Assembly: GCF_016424485.1 (NCBI RefSeq)
Contig: NZ_JAELUP010000117.1
Coordinates: 234,938-298,937, forward strand
DNA: 64,000 nt
Source of the DNA: Paenibacillus roseus
GTDB taxonomy: Bacteria; Bacillota; Bacilli; Paenibacillales; Paenibacillaceae
Direction of reading: 5' to 3'
The translations under genes were made by a program, and so were the position numbers. A model generated the notes under the pieces. It worked only from the letters and a program-made list of their open reading frames with translations, ran no database searches and had not been told where the DNA came from. Positions 16,989 through 25,180 of this stretch are shown here, piece after piece; position 1 is the stretch's first letter; each line of letters begins with the position of its first letter.

Positions 16989-17930
16989 TTAGTGAGCAAG
17001 TACGGCCGATTCGACATTTTCTAAAAACCGTTCACAATCGAGTGCCGCCATACACCCGGTGCCCGCTGCGCTGATCGCTTGACGGTAGCGGCTGTCCTGC
17101 ACATCGCCGCAGGCAAACACGCCTGGGATGTTCGTGGCTGTAGTGCCCGGAGTTACGAGCAAGTACCCGTGATCATCAGTCGTTAATTGTCCGTCCAGGA
17201 ACTTCGTATTCGGCGTATGACCAATCGCGATAAAGATACCTGCGGCCTCGATCACCTCTTCGGCGCCGGTCTCATTATTTACAACTTTCAACCCGGTAAC
17301 GCCTTGATCGCCGGCCAGCACTTCCTGCGGGGTCGCATTCAGGTTCCAGCTAATTTTCGGATTGGCCTGCGCCCGGGTCTGCATAATTTTGGAGGCCCGC
17401 AACTCACTGCGGCGGTTCACCAGTACGACCTCGCTGGCAAAACGGGTCAGGAAGTTTGCTTCCTCCATCGCCGAATCTCCTCCGCCCACGACAATAATTT
17501 TCTTATTGCGGAAGAAGAAGCCGTCACAGGTTGCACATGTGCTGACTCCGCGGCCCACATTTTCTTTTTCCCCGGGGATACCCAAATACTTCGCTGAAGC
17601 CCCTGTCGATACGATAATCGATTCGGCTTTAAGTTCTCCCTGACCTTCCACATGGACTGTGAACGGACGCTCGGAGAAATCTACTTTATTGACCCACCCG
17701 GTCAAAAATCTGGCTCCGAACCGTTCTGCCTGCTGTCTCATATTGCTCATCAATTCCGGTCCCATAATACCATCAGGGAATCCGGGGAAGTTCTCGACCT
17801 CCGTAGTCGTCGTAAGCTGCCCGCCAGGTTCTGGACCTTCAATGACGAGCGGCTCGAGTCCGGCTCTTGCCAAGTATATTGCAGAGGTGAGTCCTCCGGG
17901 ACCTGTTCCGATAATGATCGTTTTATTCAT
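16989..17930 (-). CDS. trxB: Thioredoxin-disulfide reductase
   Basis: A 313-residue flavoprotein that passes electrons from NADPH via FAD and a CxxC disulfide to thioredoxin. Visible features are the FAD-binding GTGPGG (residues 8-13), the redox pair CATC (132-135), the NADPH-binding GGGDSAMEE (149-157) and the second FAD motif with GVFACGDV near the C-terminus. The start at 17930 is chosen over an upstream in-frame start because GAGGAG precedes it by about 8 bases and the family begins at MNKT. It lies downstream of the response regulator gene on the same strand, separated by a terminator hairpin. Confidence 0.97.
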   Translation of the reverse strand: MNKTIIIGTGPGGLTSAIYLARAGLEPLVIEGPEPGGQLTTTTEVENFPGFPDGIMGPELMSNMRQQAERFGARFLTGWVNKVDFSERPFTVHVEGQGELKAESIIVSTGASAKYLGIPGEKENVGRGVSTCATCDGFFFRNKKIIVVGGGDSAMEEANFLTRFASEVVLVNRRSELRASKIMQTRAQANPKISWNLNATPQEVLAGDQGVTGLKVVNNETGAEEVIEAAGIFIAIGHTPNTKFLDGQLTTDDHGYLLVTPGTTATNIPGVFACGDVQDSRYRQAISAAGTGCMAALDCERFLENVESAVLAH

Positions 17931-18030
17931 GGCAGTTCTCTCCTCATATCCATTTATATGTGCTGGATTCATCTGTAAATAATTGTACCTTACGCGCATT
18001 CGTTTCTCATGAACATCAAATGAAGACAAA

Positions 18031-18065
18031 ATGAAACCTTCATGAAGAAATCATGAAGGTTTCAT
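18031..18065 (-). terminator. Perfect 15-bp hairpin between the response regulator gene and trxB
   Basis: ATGAAACCTTCATGA, loop AGAAA, TCATGAAGGTTTCAT. It lies 6 bases beyond the response regulator stop and upstream of trxB, so it should end the regulator transcript or attenuate entry into trxB. Confidence 0.75.
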
Positions 18066-18070
18066 GAATA

Positions 18071-18799
18071 TTACTCATCCGATATCCGGTAGCCGACGCC
18101 ACGGACGGTAATAATGAATTTCGGTTTTTTCAAGTCATCTTCCAGCTTGCGACGCAGACTTTTAATATGCACATCGACGGAATTGCTGCCGCCAAAGTAA
18201 TCATCGCCCCACAATTCCTTCATAATTTCGTTCCGGGTCAAAGCCGCTCCCCCAACGGAAAGCAACAGTTTGAGCAAATTGAATTCGGTTTTGGTCAGTT
18301 CGACTTTCACCCCGGATTTATGAACCGAAAACCGTTTCAAATCCATCGTAATATCTTTAAAGCGCAGCTGGTCTGCATCGACCCAAGGCAGCGCCTGATT
18401 CTGATTCGCCAGTTGATCGATTTTCTCGAGCGCTTCCGGGATCGGGCACGGCCACACAAGCGCAGCATGATCGTTGCCGCTCTGCGGTACCTGCTGCTCG
18501 TCACCCACCAGGAGAAGCACAGATCTGAAATTGGACGGCATCTTCATCTGCTCCACTGCTACCGCCTTGGACTGGTCAATGACGAACAAATCGCTTTCAA
18601 TCGTTGCCAAAATCGGATCGTTCTCATGATGAAACACCAGTACATCATAACAGCGAATCGTAAGCGCCATGACCAGTGAACGAATCAGAGCAGGGAATGG
18701 GCTTATAATGACAACTCGTCTTGTCGTTTCACAAAATGCGCCTTCCTCAAAGCCACCTGCATCGTCCAAGAGCAGCTCTTTGTCATTAAAACTTTGCAC
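18071..18799 (-). CDS. OmpR/PhoB-type winged-helix response regulator with degenerate receiver
   Basis: A 242-residue regulator. The C-terminal winged helix (about 145-240) is canonical: EFNLLKLLLSVGG, the NSVDVHIKSLRRKLEDD recognition region and a VRGVGYRI ending. The N-terminal domain (about 25-130) has a receiver-like fold, but the acidic pair of the first strand is replaced (VVIISPF). A possible phospho-acceptor Asp is in LFVID. No kinase gene is adjacent. It may therefore work without classical phosphorylation. The start is GTG with GGAGG 8 bases upstream. Neighbours are ctaB upstream and trxB downstream, suggesting a redox or respiratory role (inference). Confidence 0.85.
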   Translation of the reverse strand: MQSFNDKELLLDDAGGFEEGAFCETTRRVVIISPFPALIRSLVMALTIRCYDVLVFHHENDPILATIESDLFVIDQSKAVAVEQMKMPSNFRSVLLLVGDEQQVPQSGNDHAALVWPCPIPEALEKIDQLANQNQALPWVDADQLRFKDITMDLKRFSVHKSGVKVELTKTEFNLLKLLLSVGGAALTRNEIMKELWGDDYFGGSNSVDVHIKSLRRKLEDDLKKPKFIITVRGVGYRISDE

Positions 18800-18880
18800 G
18801 CGGCATTCCTCCTTCCCTAATCATTCCTATCCTTCTATTAAAGCAGCAAATGATAAGCTTTGGCAACCGTTTAAAAAACA

Positions 18881-18927
18881 CCCCCTTCATATACGCTCGG
18901 CAGTTCTCCAAGCATACACGAAGGGGG
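18881..18927 (-). terminator. Rho-independent terminator of ctaB
   Basis: CCCCCTTCATATACGCT pairs with AGCATACACGAAGGGGG with a short loop. On the minus strand it is followed by TGTTTTTTAAA, 20 bases after the ctaB stop. Confidence 0.88.
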
Positions 18928-18947
18928 AAGATTTATTCAAAACATAC

Positions 18948-19862
18948 TTATAAAAAAGATCCGATAATCGAATATAAAATAATTACGGTGAACAGCACCG
19001 TCACATGATTCAGCGAAAAGATGAACAAAGTCGTTGCCCATTTCTCCGGCTGCATCCGTTTAGAGCCAACAATACTTATTACAAGCCATGCGATGCTCAA
19101 GACCAGGGCAATCGCCACCACCCAGACGCTTAAGGACATGAACAGGAAACTTGAGGCGATAAGCGCAACCAGATAGAAATTCGTCTGCAAGTAAGTGCGC
19201 CGAAAACCTTTAACTACCGGCAACATCGGAATGCCTGCCGCTTTGTATTCATCATGCCTGCGAATAGCAATCGCATAGAAGTGCGGCATCTGCCACAGCA
19301 GCATGACCACAAACAGGCCCAGCGCTCCCATATTAAAGTCGGATGTAATAGCCGCCCAGCCGATCAGCGGCGGCATGGCCCCGCTCAAGCTGCCGATTTC
19401 CGTATTATAGATCGTATGGCGTTTGGACCACATTGTATACGCGACAGCGTATGCGAACAGCCCCAGAAATCCGAACAGTGCGGCAAGCGGCGACGCCAGC
19501 CACAGCAAGACAAGCCCCAGGACAGACATGCCGCCTCCAAGCCAAAGCGCTTGCGCCAATGTGATCGCCCCTGTGACGGTTGGCCTGTTTTTGACCCGGT
19601 CCATAATAGAGTCAATATCCCGGTCATATACATTGTTCAGTGTGCCCGCTGCGCCAATGACCAGACTGGAGCCGAGAATTGCCAAAATAATCTCCGGAAT
19701 TTTCTCCAGAGGACTGATTTGATTCGTATATAAAGCTACTGACAGCCCGGCGAACATCACAACCAGGTTCGAACGAATAATGCCCGTTTTTATCGTTTCC
19801 CCGAGTATCCTGGACCAGGATTGGGATTCATGAGCCAAACTTATGCTCCTCGCTTCACTCAT
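18948..19862 (-). CDS. ctaB: Protoheme IX farnesyltransferase (heme O synthase)
   Basis: A 304-residue UbiA-family membrane enzyme that adds a farnesyl chain to heme B, giving heme O for heme-copper oxidases. The Asp-rich prenyl diphosphate site reads NNVYDRDIDSIMDR (about residues 77-90), and the second one is in the IRRHDEYKAAGIPML region. About nine membrane helices are apparent. The start at 19862 is chosen because AAGGAAGG precedes it by about 10 bases and the family begins near here; an upstream in-frame start would add 40 unrelated residues. A divergent DUF420/CtaM gene nearby fits a cytochrome oxidase maturation role. Confidence 0.96.
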   Translation of the reverse strand: MSEARSISLAHESQSWSRILGETIKTGIIRSNLVVMFAGLSVALYTNQISPLEKIPEIILAILGSSLVIGAAGTLNNVYDRDIDSIMDRVKNRPTVTGAITLAQALWLGGGMSVLGLVLLWLASPLAALFGFLGLFAYAVAYTMWSKRHTIYNTEIGSLSGAMPPLIGWAAITSDFNMGALGLFVVMLLWQMPHFYAIAIRRHDEYKAAGIPMLPVVKGFRRTYLQTNFYLVALIASSFLFMSLSVWVVAIALVLSIAWLVISIVGSKRMQPEKWATTLFIFSLNHVTVLFTVIILYSIIGSFL

Positions 19863-20041
19863 TTGAATTTCGCCTTCCTTCCCAGCTATGTTGCTACATA
19901 CAAACTTACTATATAATGAAGGATAAGAACATCTTTTTTGCATGATCTTCAAAAATTGTTCGAAAAGAAATGAACACTTCATGGATGTCGCTCCATTTCT
20001 GGCCCATCTGGAGCGATTCAGGGCTTATAATTTCAGAAGAA

Positions 20042-20098
20042 ACAAGCATAAACGGCTTTGCCGTCCTTTGACGGGCAAAACTTCGTTTCGTGGTGAAA
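20042..20098 (+). repeat. Dispersed intergenic repeat family A, copy 2
   Basis: This is a 57-bp near copy of 2339-2396. It contains ACGGC-ttt-GCCGT (20052-20064) overlapping CCGTC-cttt-GACGG (20061-20074), so the two hairpins exclude each other. It ends 31 bases before the DUF420 gene start, on the same strand, within the probable leader. Confidence 0.75.
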
Positions 20099-20129
20099 AA
20101 CAAGAATGACGATATAGGAGGGACTGGCA

Positions 20130-20678
20130 TTGTCTCAGAACCAACACTCGCTTCCGGCGCAAAAACGAAACTACAAGCCGATGATTATTACCATCACGAT
20201 AATCGTAAATGGACTCGTAATCCTTCTCTCAGGCATGCCGGGCTATGAAAATTTTGACGCTTTTGATGTGACCATCCTGCCGCTTCTAAATGCGATCTTC
20301 AACAGCTTTACCTTCCTGTTCCTTGTAGGAGCGCTGATCGCTATCATGAAACGCAACGTCAAGGCACATCAGCGTTTTATCTATGGCGCTTTGACGACGA
20401 CTGCCTTGTTTTTGCTAACTTATGTCAGCTACCACTTTCTGTCCAGCTCTACGAGCTATGGGGGCACCGGCTTTCTGAAGGGGCTTTACTACTTTATTCT
20501 CATTACTCATATTGTTCTTGCTGCCGTCATTGTCCCGCTCGTATTGACTACGGTCGCCCGGGCCTGGAATATGGAGAACGAGCGCCATAAAAAGATCGCC
20601 CGCTGGACGATGCCGCTCTGGCTGTATGTCAGTCTGACTGGCGTTCTCGTCTATGTGATGATTTCCCCATACTATTAA
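20130..20678 (+). CDS. DUF420 membrane protein (CtaM/YozB-like)
   Basis: A 182-residue protein with five membrane helices (about residues 16-36, 47-70, 83-104, 117-142 and 155-178). Conserved histidines in the helices (KAHQRF, YVSYHFLS, THIVLA and NERHKKIARW) are typical of DUF420. The Staphylococcus member CtaM is needed for heme A-containing oxidase function, which fits the divergent ctaB gene. The start is TTG with GGAGG 8 bases upstream. Family A repeat copy 2 lies in the leader. Confidence 0.9.
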   Translation: MSQNQHSLPAQKRNYKPMIITITIIVNGLVILLSGMPGYENFDAFDVTILPLLNAIFNSFTFLFLVGALIAIMKRNVKAHQRFIYGALTTTALFLLTYVSYHFLSSSTSYGGTGFLKGLYYFILITHIVLAAVIVPLVLTTVARAWNMENERHKKIARWTMPLWLYVSLTGVLVYVMISPYY

Positions 20679-20719
20679 ATCAAGAACCGAACAGAGCTTG
20701 CTCCTTCGTGCTGAATGAC

Positions 20720-20758
20720 AAGCAAGCCCGTCCATTGCAATCATGGACGGGCTTGCTT
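20720..20758. terminator. Hairpin between convergent DUF420 and siderophore-binding genes
   Basis: AAGCAAGCCCGTCCA pairs perfectly with TGGACGGGCTTGCTT around a 9-base loop. It lies between convergent genes and can serve both, though neither side has a long U-run. Confidence 0.75.
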
Positions 20759-20808
20759 ATGCATCATAATATGAATTGCTCACACGCAACCGACAATAAG
20801 TTCGCGAA

Positions 20809-21762
20809 TTACTTGCCGAGGAAGCTCTTGGTAAAGAACTCCAACTGGTATTCCAGGCTCAACGGATCATTGAAATAAAATGATTTGGCATCGACCTCGA
20901 AGAGCCGATTATTTTTCACCGCTGCATTGTTTTTATAAATGGCTGTATCCTGGAAGGAGTTGTCTTCATCGGCGTTTTTGCTGAAAATAACGTAATCGCC
21001 GAAGTAATCATCCAGCACTTCCGTGGATAGCGCCGCATAGCCATTCTCTTTTGTTCCTTCTTTTACTTTCTCCGGCATGTCGAACTTGAGCTCTCCATAC
21101 AGAAGTTCCGTCCCGCGGCCAAAGTTATAGCCGTATACGTACAATTGCTTGTTGAAGGTCTCAACAACAGATACGGTTGCGCCCTCGCCGACCTTGGAGC
21201 GAATTTCCTCACCGGCTTTCTTGGCCCGCGCCTGGAAGTCCTCTACCCACGCCCTGGCTTCCTTCTCCTTATTCAGCAGCTTGCCGACCTCGATCTGCTG
21301 ATCCAGGAAATTCACCTTGTTATAGGTATAGGTTACGGTAGATGCAATTTGCTTGAGCTTGTCCACATTTGCAATACCTGACAGTCCGATAATAAGGTCC
21401 GGCTGCAGCTGCATGATCTTCTCCAGGCTTTCGTCAGAGACCGATTCCACATCCTTCAAGAGCTCTGCGAATCGGGGGTTTTGCTTGGACATTTCATCTA
21501 CGCCAACCATAGGCACATCCAGCGCCATCACATTACCGGTCAGAAAACGGGTCAATACGACGACTCGCTGCGGGTTTTTCGGCACCTCAACCGGACCGTC
21601 CTCCGATTGGTAGGTAACGGTGCCAGCATCCTGCGTGCTCGTATTCGAGGCAGGCTCAGTGGGGGCATCACCGCCCTTGACGGTATTATTCGCCTGATTG
21701 CCTCCGCAAGCGCTTATCAGCATAACGATTAGTAAGACAACCGGAACAAAATGCTTTTTCAT
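20809..21762 (-). CDS. Iron-siderophore ABC transporter substrate-binding lipoprotein
   Basis: A 317-residue lipoprotein with the lipobox LISAC (Cys19) after a short signal. The mature part has the two-lobed FepB/FhuD (TroA) fold with the family markers NPQRVVVLTRFLTGNVMAL, LQPDLIIG and VVETFNKQLYVYG region. It should bind a ferric siderophore at the membrane surface and deliver it to a FecCD-type permease, but no permease or ATPase gene lies nearby. A Fur-box-like site is in the leader (21832-21850). The upstream same-strand neighbour is a Btr-like activator whose sensor domain is of the same fold. Confidence 0.92.
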   Translation of the reverse strand: MKKHFVPVVLLIVMLISACGGNQANNTVKGGDAPTEPASNTSTQDAGTVTYQSEDGPVEVPKNPQRVVVLTRFLTGNVMALDVPMVGVDEMSKQNPRFAELLKDVESVSDESLEKIMQLQPDLIIGLSGIANVDKLKQIASTVTYTYNKVNFLDQQIEVGKLLNKEKEARAWVEDFQARAKKAGEEIRSKVGEGATVSVVETFNKQLYVYGYNFGRGTELLYGELKFDMPEKVKEGTKENGYAALSTEVLDDYFGDYVIFSKNADEDNSFQDTAIYKNNAAVKNNRLFEVDAKSFYFNDPLSLEYQLEFFTKSFLGK

Positions 21763-21831
21763 ACAAGTTTCGCTCTCCCTTATTCATGTATGTCTCCATG
21801 GAAAACTGGATTTCAAAATGAGTTTATCAAT

Positions 21832-21850
21832 GATAATGAAAACCATTCCC
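21832..21850. promoter_or_regulatory. Candidate Fur box
   Basis: GATAATGAAAACCATTCCC matches 15 of 19 positions of the consensus GATAATGATAATCATTATC (counted by eye). It lies about 70 bases upstream of the siderophore-binding lipoprotein start, a usual position for iron repression. Confidence 0.6.
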
Positions 21851-21923
21851 ATTTACTTAAATTATTATAGAGAGGGTTCATGCGCGAAACCATGCCTTTT
21901 TGTTGGAAAATCAGCTTGGACTA

Positions 21924-23579
21924 TTAATCGCCAACTAATAATGCTACAGCCCGTTGAAGCTGAAGGCGAATGGAGACCGGATTGTAAGGAATCCAATCAT
22001 CCAGATTTAGATGATGCGTACGGTTTTGCCGTACTGCAGCAAGTTGCTGCCATTCCGATGACCGGAATACAGCTTCGGCATGTGTCGTAGAGCCGTTCGC
22101 ATCCGGGTAGACGATCACAAGCAGACGGTCACCCGCATAATCCGCAAGCTCTTCCAGCTCGATCGGAAATGAATGGAACAGGTCTTTCTTTCGCTCCATC
22201 TCGTCTCTGACCTTGTCTGGAGGGTTCAATCCCAGCGATTGATACAGGACATAACCGACATTGCGCGCGCCATAAACAAGCAACTGCTGCGGACGAAGTA
22301 CGAAAATTGCAATGACTTCACCCGCCGCATCTGTCTGCTGAACGATCTGACGTGCCCTCTGCTCTTCCTGTTCAAAATCAGCAAGCCACTGTTCGGCTTT
22401 CTCGCTGCGATTAATCGCATGCGCAATCAGACGGAAATGATCCTTCCAGCCAAGTCCCATCCAGGAGACGTCAATGACAGGCGCAGCTGCCCGGAGCTGC
22501 TCTGCATTCATTCCATACCGCTGCAGATGCTGCCGGGCTGCTATGATCAGACCGACGTTGTTCTCAAGCAGTACAGATTGAACATGCTGAACCGAAGAGC
22601 CTGCCGGGACAAAAATCATCGATTGTGGCACAGTCACATCTTCCGCATGAACATACTCGCCGCTTTCCGCAATGGTAACGACAGGCTCCAGCCCAAGCTG
22701 CAGCAGATGGCTGGCATAAGGAGCGAGCATGACTGCCACACGCGGGGCAGAGCCCTGGTCGTAGTAGGAAGGCGAAGCTCCAGTCTGACGCTTGAAGCGC
22801 CGACTGAGATAAAATTCATCCTTGTAGCCGACCTTGAGCGCAATGTCCCGCAGCGTAGCTGTGCCGCCAATCAGCAGTTCCATCGCCCGGTGCACGCGCA
22901 GCCGGGACAAATATTCATTGGGAGAGAAGCCGGTCACCTTCTTGAACAGGATGGAGTAATGGGACGGACTGATGCCTGCCATTGCCGCAAGATGCTCCCG
23001 CGTTATTTTCTCATTGAAACGATTCTCCAAATACGAAATGCTGCGCTCTAAACTCGGCTGCTCTCCTGCTTCATGGTCGGTTTCCTGCCGCTCCAGCAGT
23101 TGAAGAATCAACTGGTGGAACAAAATCTGGTTCTTCACATACCGAAGCTCATCTGCCGGAAGCCGGTGCCGATACAGCGCCTCCATCTTCGCGACAATGG
23201 ACGGTTCATGCGGAAAGAATTGAATATGGCCAGAAGCGACATCGCTTCGCCGTATCATGACATCTTCATCCCCCACTGACACCGGCTTGCAGATACCGAT
23301 AGACAACTTTAGAACATGCATAGGGGAACGGGGGTCGGCCAGCAGAACTCCTTGCTGAAATGCCGGAATCAACACGACGCTCCCTTCAATAAGCTCATAG
23401 GTCTGTTCTGCGATATTCAAGCTGCCTTTGCCAGAAGCGATGGCAACGAGAACCGCAGCGTTTTCTTGAAGGGTGTGGGTTGGCAAATTGGCAGTACCAT
23501 ACAGCGAATCGATGCTGTTCATCGTATATAAAGGGAAGCGGGACTCCGCCCACTCCGGTACATTGTGGTTCACAACCAA
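21924..23579 (-). CDS. AraC-family activator fused to a siderophore-binding domain (Btr-like)
   Basis: A 551-residue fusion. An N-terminal cupin-like domain (about 1-160) is followed by an AraC double helix-turn-helix at about 180-275 (TREHLAAMAGISPSHYSILF, then RDIALKVGYKDEFYLSRRFK region). The C-terminal 270 residues are a periplasmic-binding-protein fold of the FepB/TroA type, though here cytoplasmic. B. subtilis Btr (YbbB) has the same layout and activates bacillibactin uptake when it binds the siderophore directly. This gene lies upstream of a siderophore-binding lipoprotein gene on the same strand, with a 161-base gap, consistent with the same role. Confidence 0.9.
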   Translation of the reverse strand: MVVNHNVPEWAESRFPLYTMNSIDSLYGTANLPTHTLQENAAVLVAIASGKGSLNIAEQTYELIEGSVVLIPAFQQGVLLADPRSPMHVLKLSIGICKPVSVGDEDVMIRRSDVASGHIQFFPHEPSIVAKMEALYRHRLPADELRYVKNQILFHQLILQLLERQETDHEAGEQPSLERSISYLENRFNEKITREHLAAMAGISPSHYSILFKKVTGFSPNEYLSRLRVHRAMELLIGGTATLRDIALKVGYKDEFYLSRRFKRQTGASPSYYDQGSAPRVAVMLAPYASHLLQLGLEPVVTIAESGEYVHAEDVTVPQSMIFVPAGSSVQHVQSVLLENNVGLIIAARQHLQRYGMNAEQLRAAAPVIDVSWMGLGWKDHFRLIAHAINRSEKAEQWLADFEQEEQRARQIVQQTDAAGEVIAIFVLRPQQLLVYGARNVGYVLYQSLGLNPPDKVRDEMERKKDLFHSFPIELEELADYAGDRLLVIVYPDANGSTTHAEAVFRSSEWQQLAAVRQNRTHHLNLDDWIPYNPVSIRLQLQRAVALLVGD

Positions 23580-23631
23580 GCCTCCATCGAGATGAAATGA
23601 AGAACCATTTCAGATGATTCTTTGCATAATT

Positions 23632-25065
23632 TTAAGCCTTATTATCCCGGTTAGGAAGCATGAAAGCAAGCGCTGATGCCGCTACATTTTGCCGAAACAG
23701 ACCTTTGAATCGGCTCATCCCCTCTCGAATTTGCTGCTCATTGAGGAAGGAATAGCTGATCCGAATCCAGGATCGGTACTCCTTGAGCGGATCACAGATG
23801 CAGCCCGGCACGAAGGTGATTGAACTGGCCGTGCTCGCCTCCAGCAGCGTCTCCAAATGCACATGCCCCGGCAATCGGACCCACAGGTTGAATCCCCCTG
23901 AGGGACTCTCCCAGCTACATCCGGTGTCTGTTAACTCCTGCTCCATGATTTCCTTGCGGACAGCAAGGGCTATCCTCAGTTTGGCCAGATGCTGCTGCAA
24001 CCTTTCAGAGAAGAAATAACGCAAAAAGATTTTCTGGTTGAGCAGCGGCGTTCCGCTATCGGACAAAGACTTGGCACGCAGCAATTCCTTCATGACTGCA
24101 GGGCGGCAGGCAACTACAGCGATGCCAAGACCCGGAGCTACATATTTGCTGAAACTGCGGACATAGATGACATAACCGGATGTATCATAAGCAAACATGG
24201 GCAGCGGAGGCTCCTTGTCAAAGTATATATCCCGGTAAGGGTCATCCTCTATCAGCAGGCACCGGTACTTCTGCGCCAGCTCCACCAGCTTCTTGCGCTG
24301 CTCCGCCGGAACGGTGTACCCCGTCGGATTGTGAAACGTCGGATTCAGATAGAATAGTCGGGGTTTGTACTGCTTCATTAACCTCTCGACCTCTTCCAGG
24401 TCATACCCCTGCCGATGAATCTCGACGGGCAGGATTCGGGCGCCCTGCCTTGTGAATACATCAATCGCCGGGCTGTATGTAGGACGCTCCAACAATACAA
24501 TATCCCGTGGCTTGACGATCACTCTGGCGATCAGGTCAATCGCTTCCTGCGAGCCGGATGTGACGAGCAACTCATCCGACGACAGATAGAAGCGATGCTT
24601 CTCCGTGAAATAATGGCTGAGCGCCTCCCTCAGTTCCTCATCCCCCTGTATGGTTGAATAGGTCCCAAGCACTTTGGGATAGAGATCGAATACCTTTTTC
24701 ACATATTCGGAGAAATAATGATTGGGCAATAAATTGGGGTCGAGCAGCGCGATGGAAAATGTATAGTCCGCCTTCACATCACGGATTTCCGAGAGACTGC
24801 TTCCCTGCACAAAGCCCCGAATAATCGGGTCCTGGCGGGGATGAACAGACTCGGACACTGTGGAGCGGACATAGTAGCCCTGCTTGTCCTTGACGTAGAC
24901 CTTGCTGTTCTTCTTGAGAAGCTGGTACGCCTTGAACACGGTCAGTCTGTGAACATGAAGCTCGGCAGACAAAGCTCGGATGGATGGAAGCTTCTCTCCC
25001 TCCTTCCATTCACCCCGCTGAATCCGCTCCAGCAGATAGTCATACACTTGTTTGAACAGCAACAC
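23632..25065 (-). CDS. MocR-family regulator (GntR winged helix + aminotransferase fold)
   Basis: A 477-residue PLP-dependent regulator. The N-terminal GntR winged helix covers about residues 1-75 (LPSIRALSAELHVHRLTVFK region) and a class I aminotransferase-like domain covers about 105-460. The PLP lysine is in YVRSFSKYVAP, and NPTFHNPTGYTVP and EDDPYRDIYF are family signatures. MocR proteins control pathways for vitamin B6, GABA or amino acids. It is divergent from the EamA transporter gene with a 115-base gap, so it probably controls that exporter. Confidence 0.93.
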   Translation of the reverse strand: MLLFKQVYDYLLERIQRGEWKEGEKLPSIRALSAELHVHRLTVFKAYQLLKKNSKVYVKDKQGYYVRSTVSESVHPRQDPIIRGFVQGSSLSEIRDVKADYTFSIALLDPNLLPNHYFSEYVKKVFDLYPKVLGTYSTIQGDEELREALSHYFTEKHRFYLSSDELLVTSGSQEAIDLIARVIVKPRDIVLLERPTYSPAIDVFTRQGARILPVEIHRQGYDLEEVERLMKQYKPRLFYLNPTFHNPTGYTVPAEQRKKLVELAQKYRCLLIEDDPYRDIYFDKEPPLPMFAYDTSGYVIYVRSFSKYVAPGLGIAVVACRPAVMKELLRAKSLSDSGTPLLNQKIFLRYFFSERLQQHLAKLRIALAVRKEIMEQELTDTGCSWESPSGGFNLWVRLPGHVHLETLLEASTASSITFVPGCICDPLKEYRSWIRISYSFLNEQQIREGMSRFKGLFRQNVAASALAFMLPNRDNKA

Positions 25066-25180
25066 GGACGCCTCCTTTGTTCCCCTATTATAAATGATCT
25101 CCCTGCAATCTGTTCTATCCAGTTTCTTCTGTTCTGTTGCAGATCATATACAATAGGTTTTAGAAATGGGGGAAGCATCA

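Noticed and set aside
17931..18029. Upstream extension of trxB by 33 residues
   Set aside because: The extension is not part of the family and lacks a ribosome binding site, while ATG 17930 has GAGGAG upstream.
20700..20760. Possible riboswitch at the 20.7-kb hairpin
   Set aside because: It lies between convergent genes, so it is a 3'-end hairpin and not a leader.
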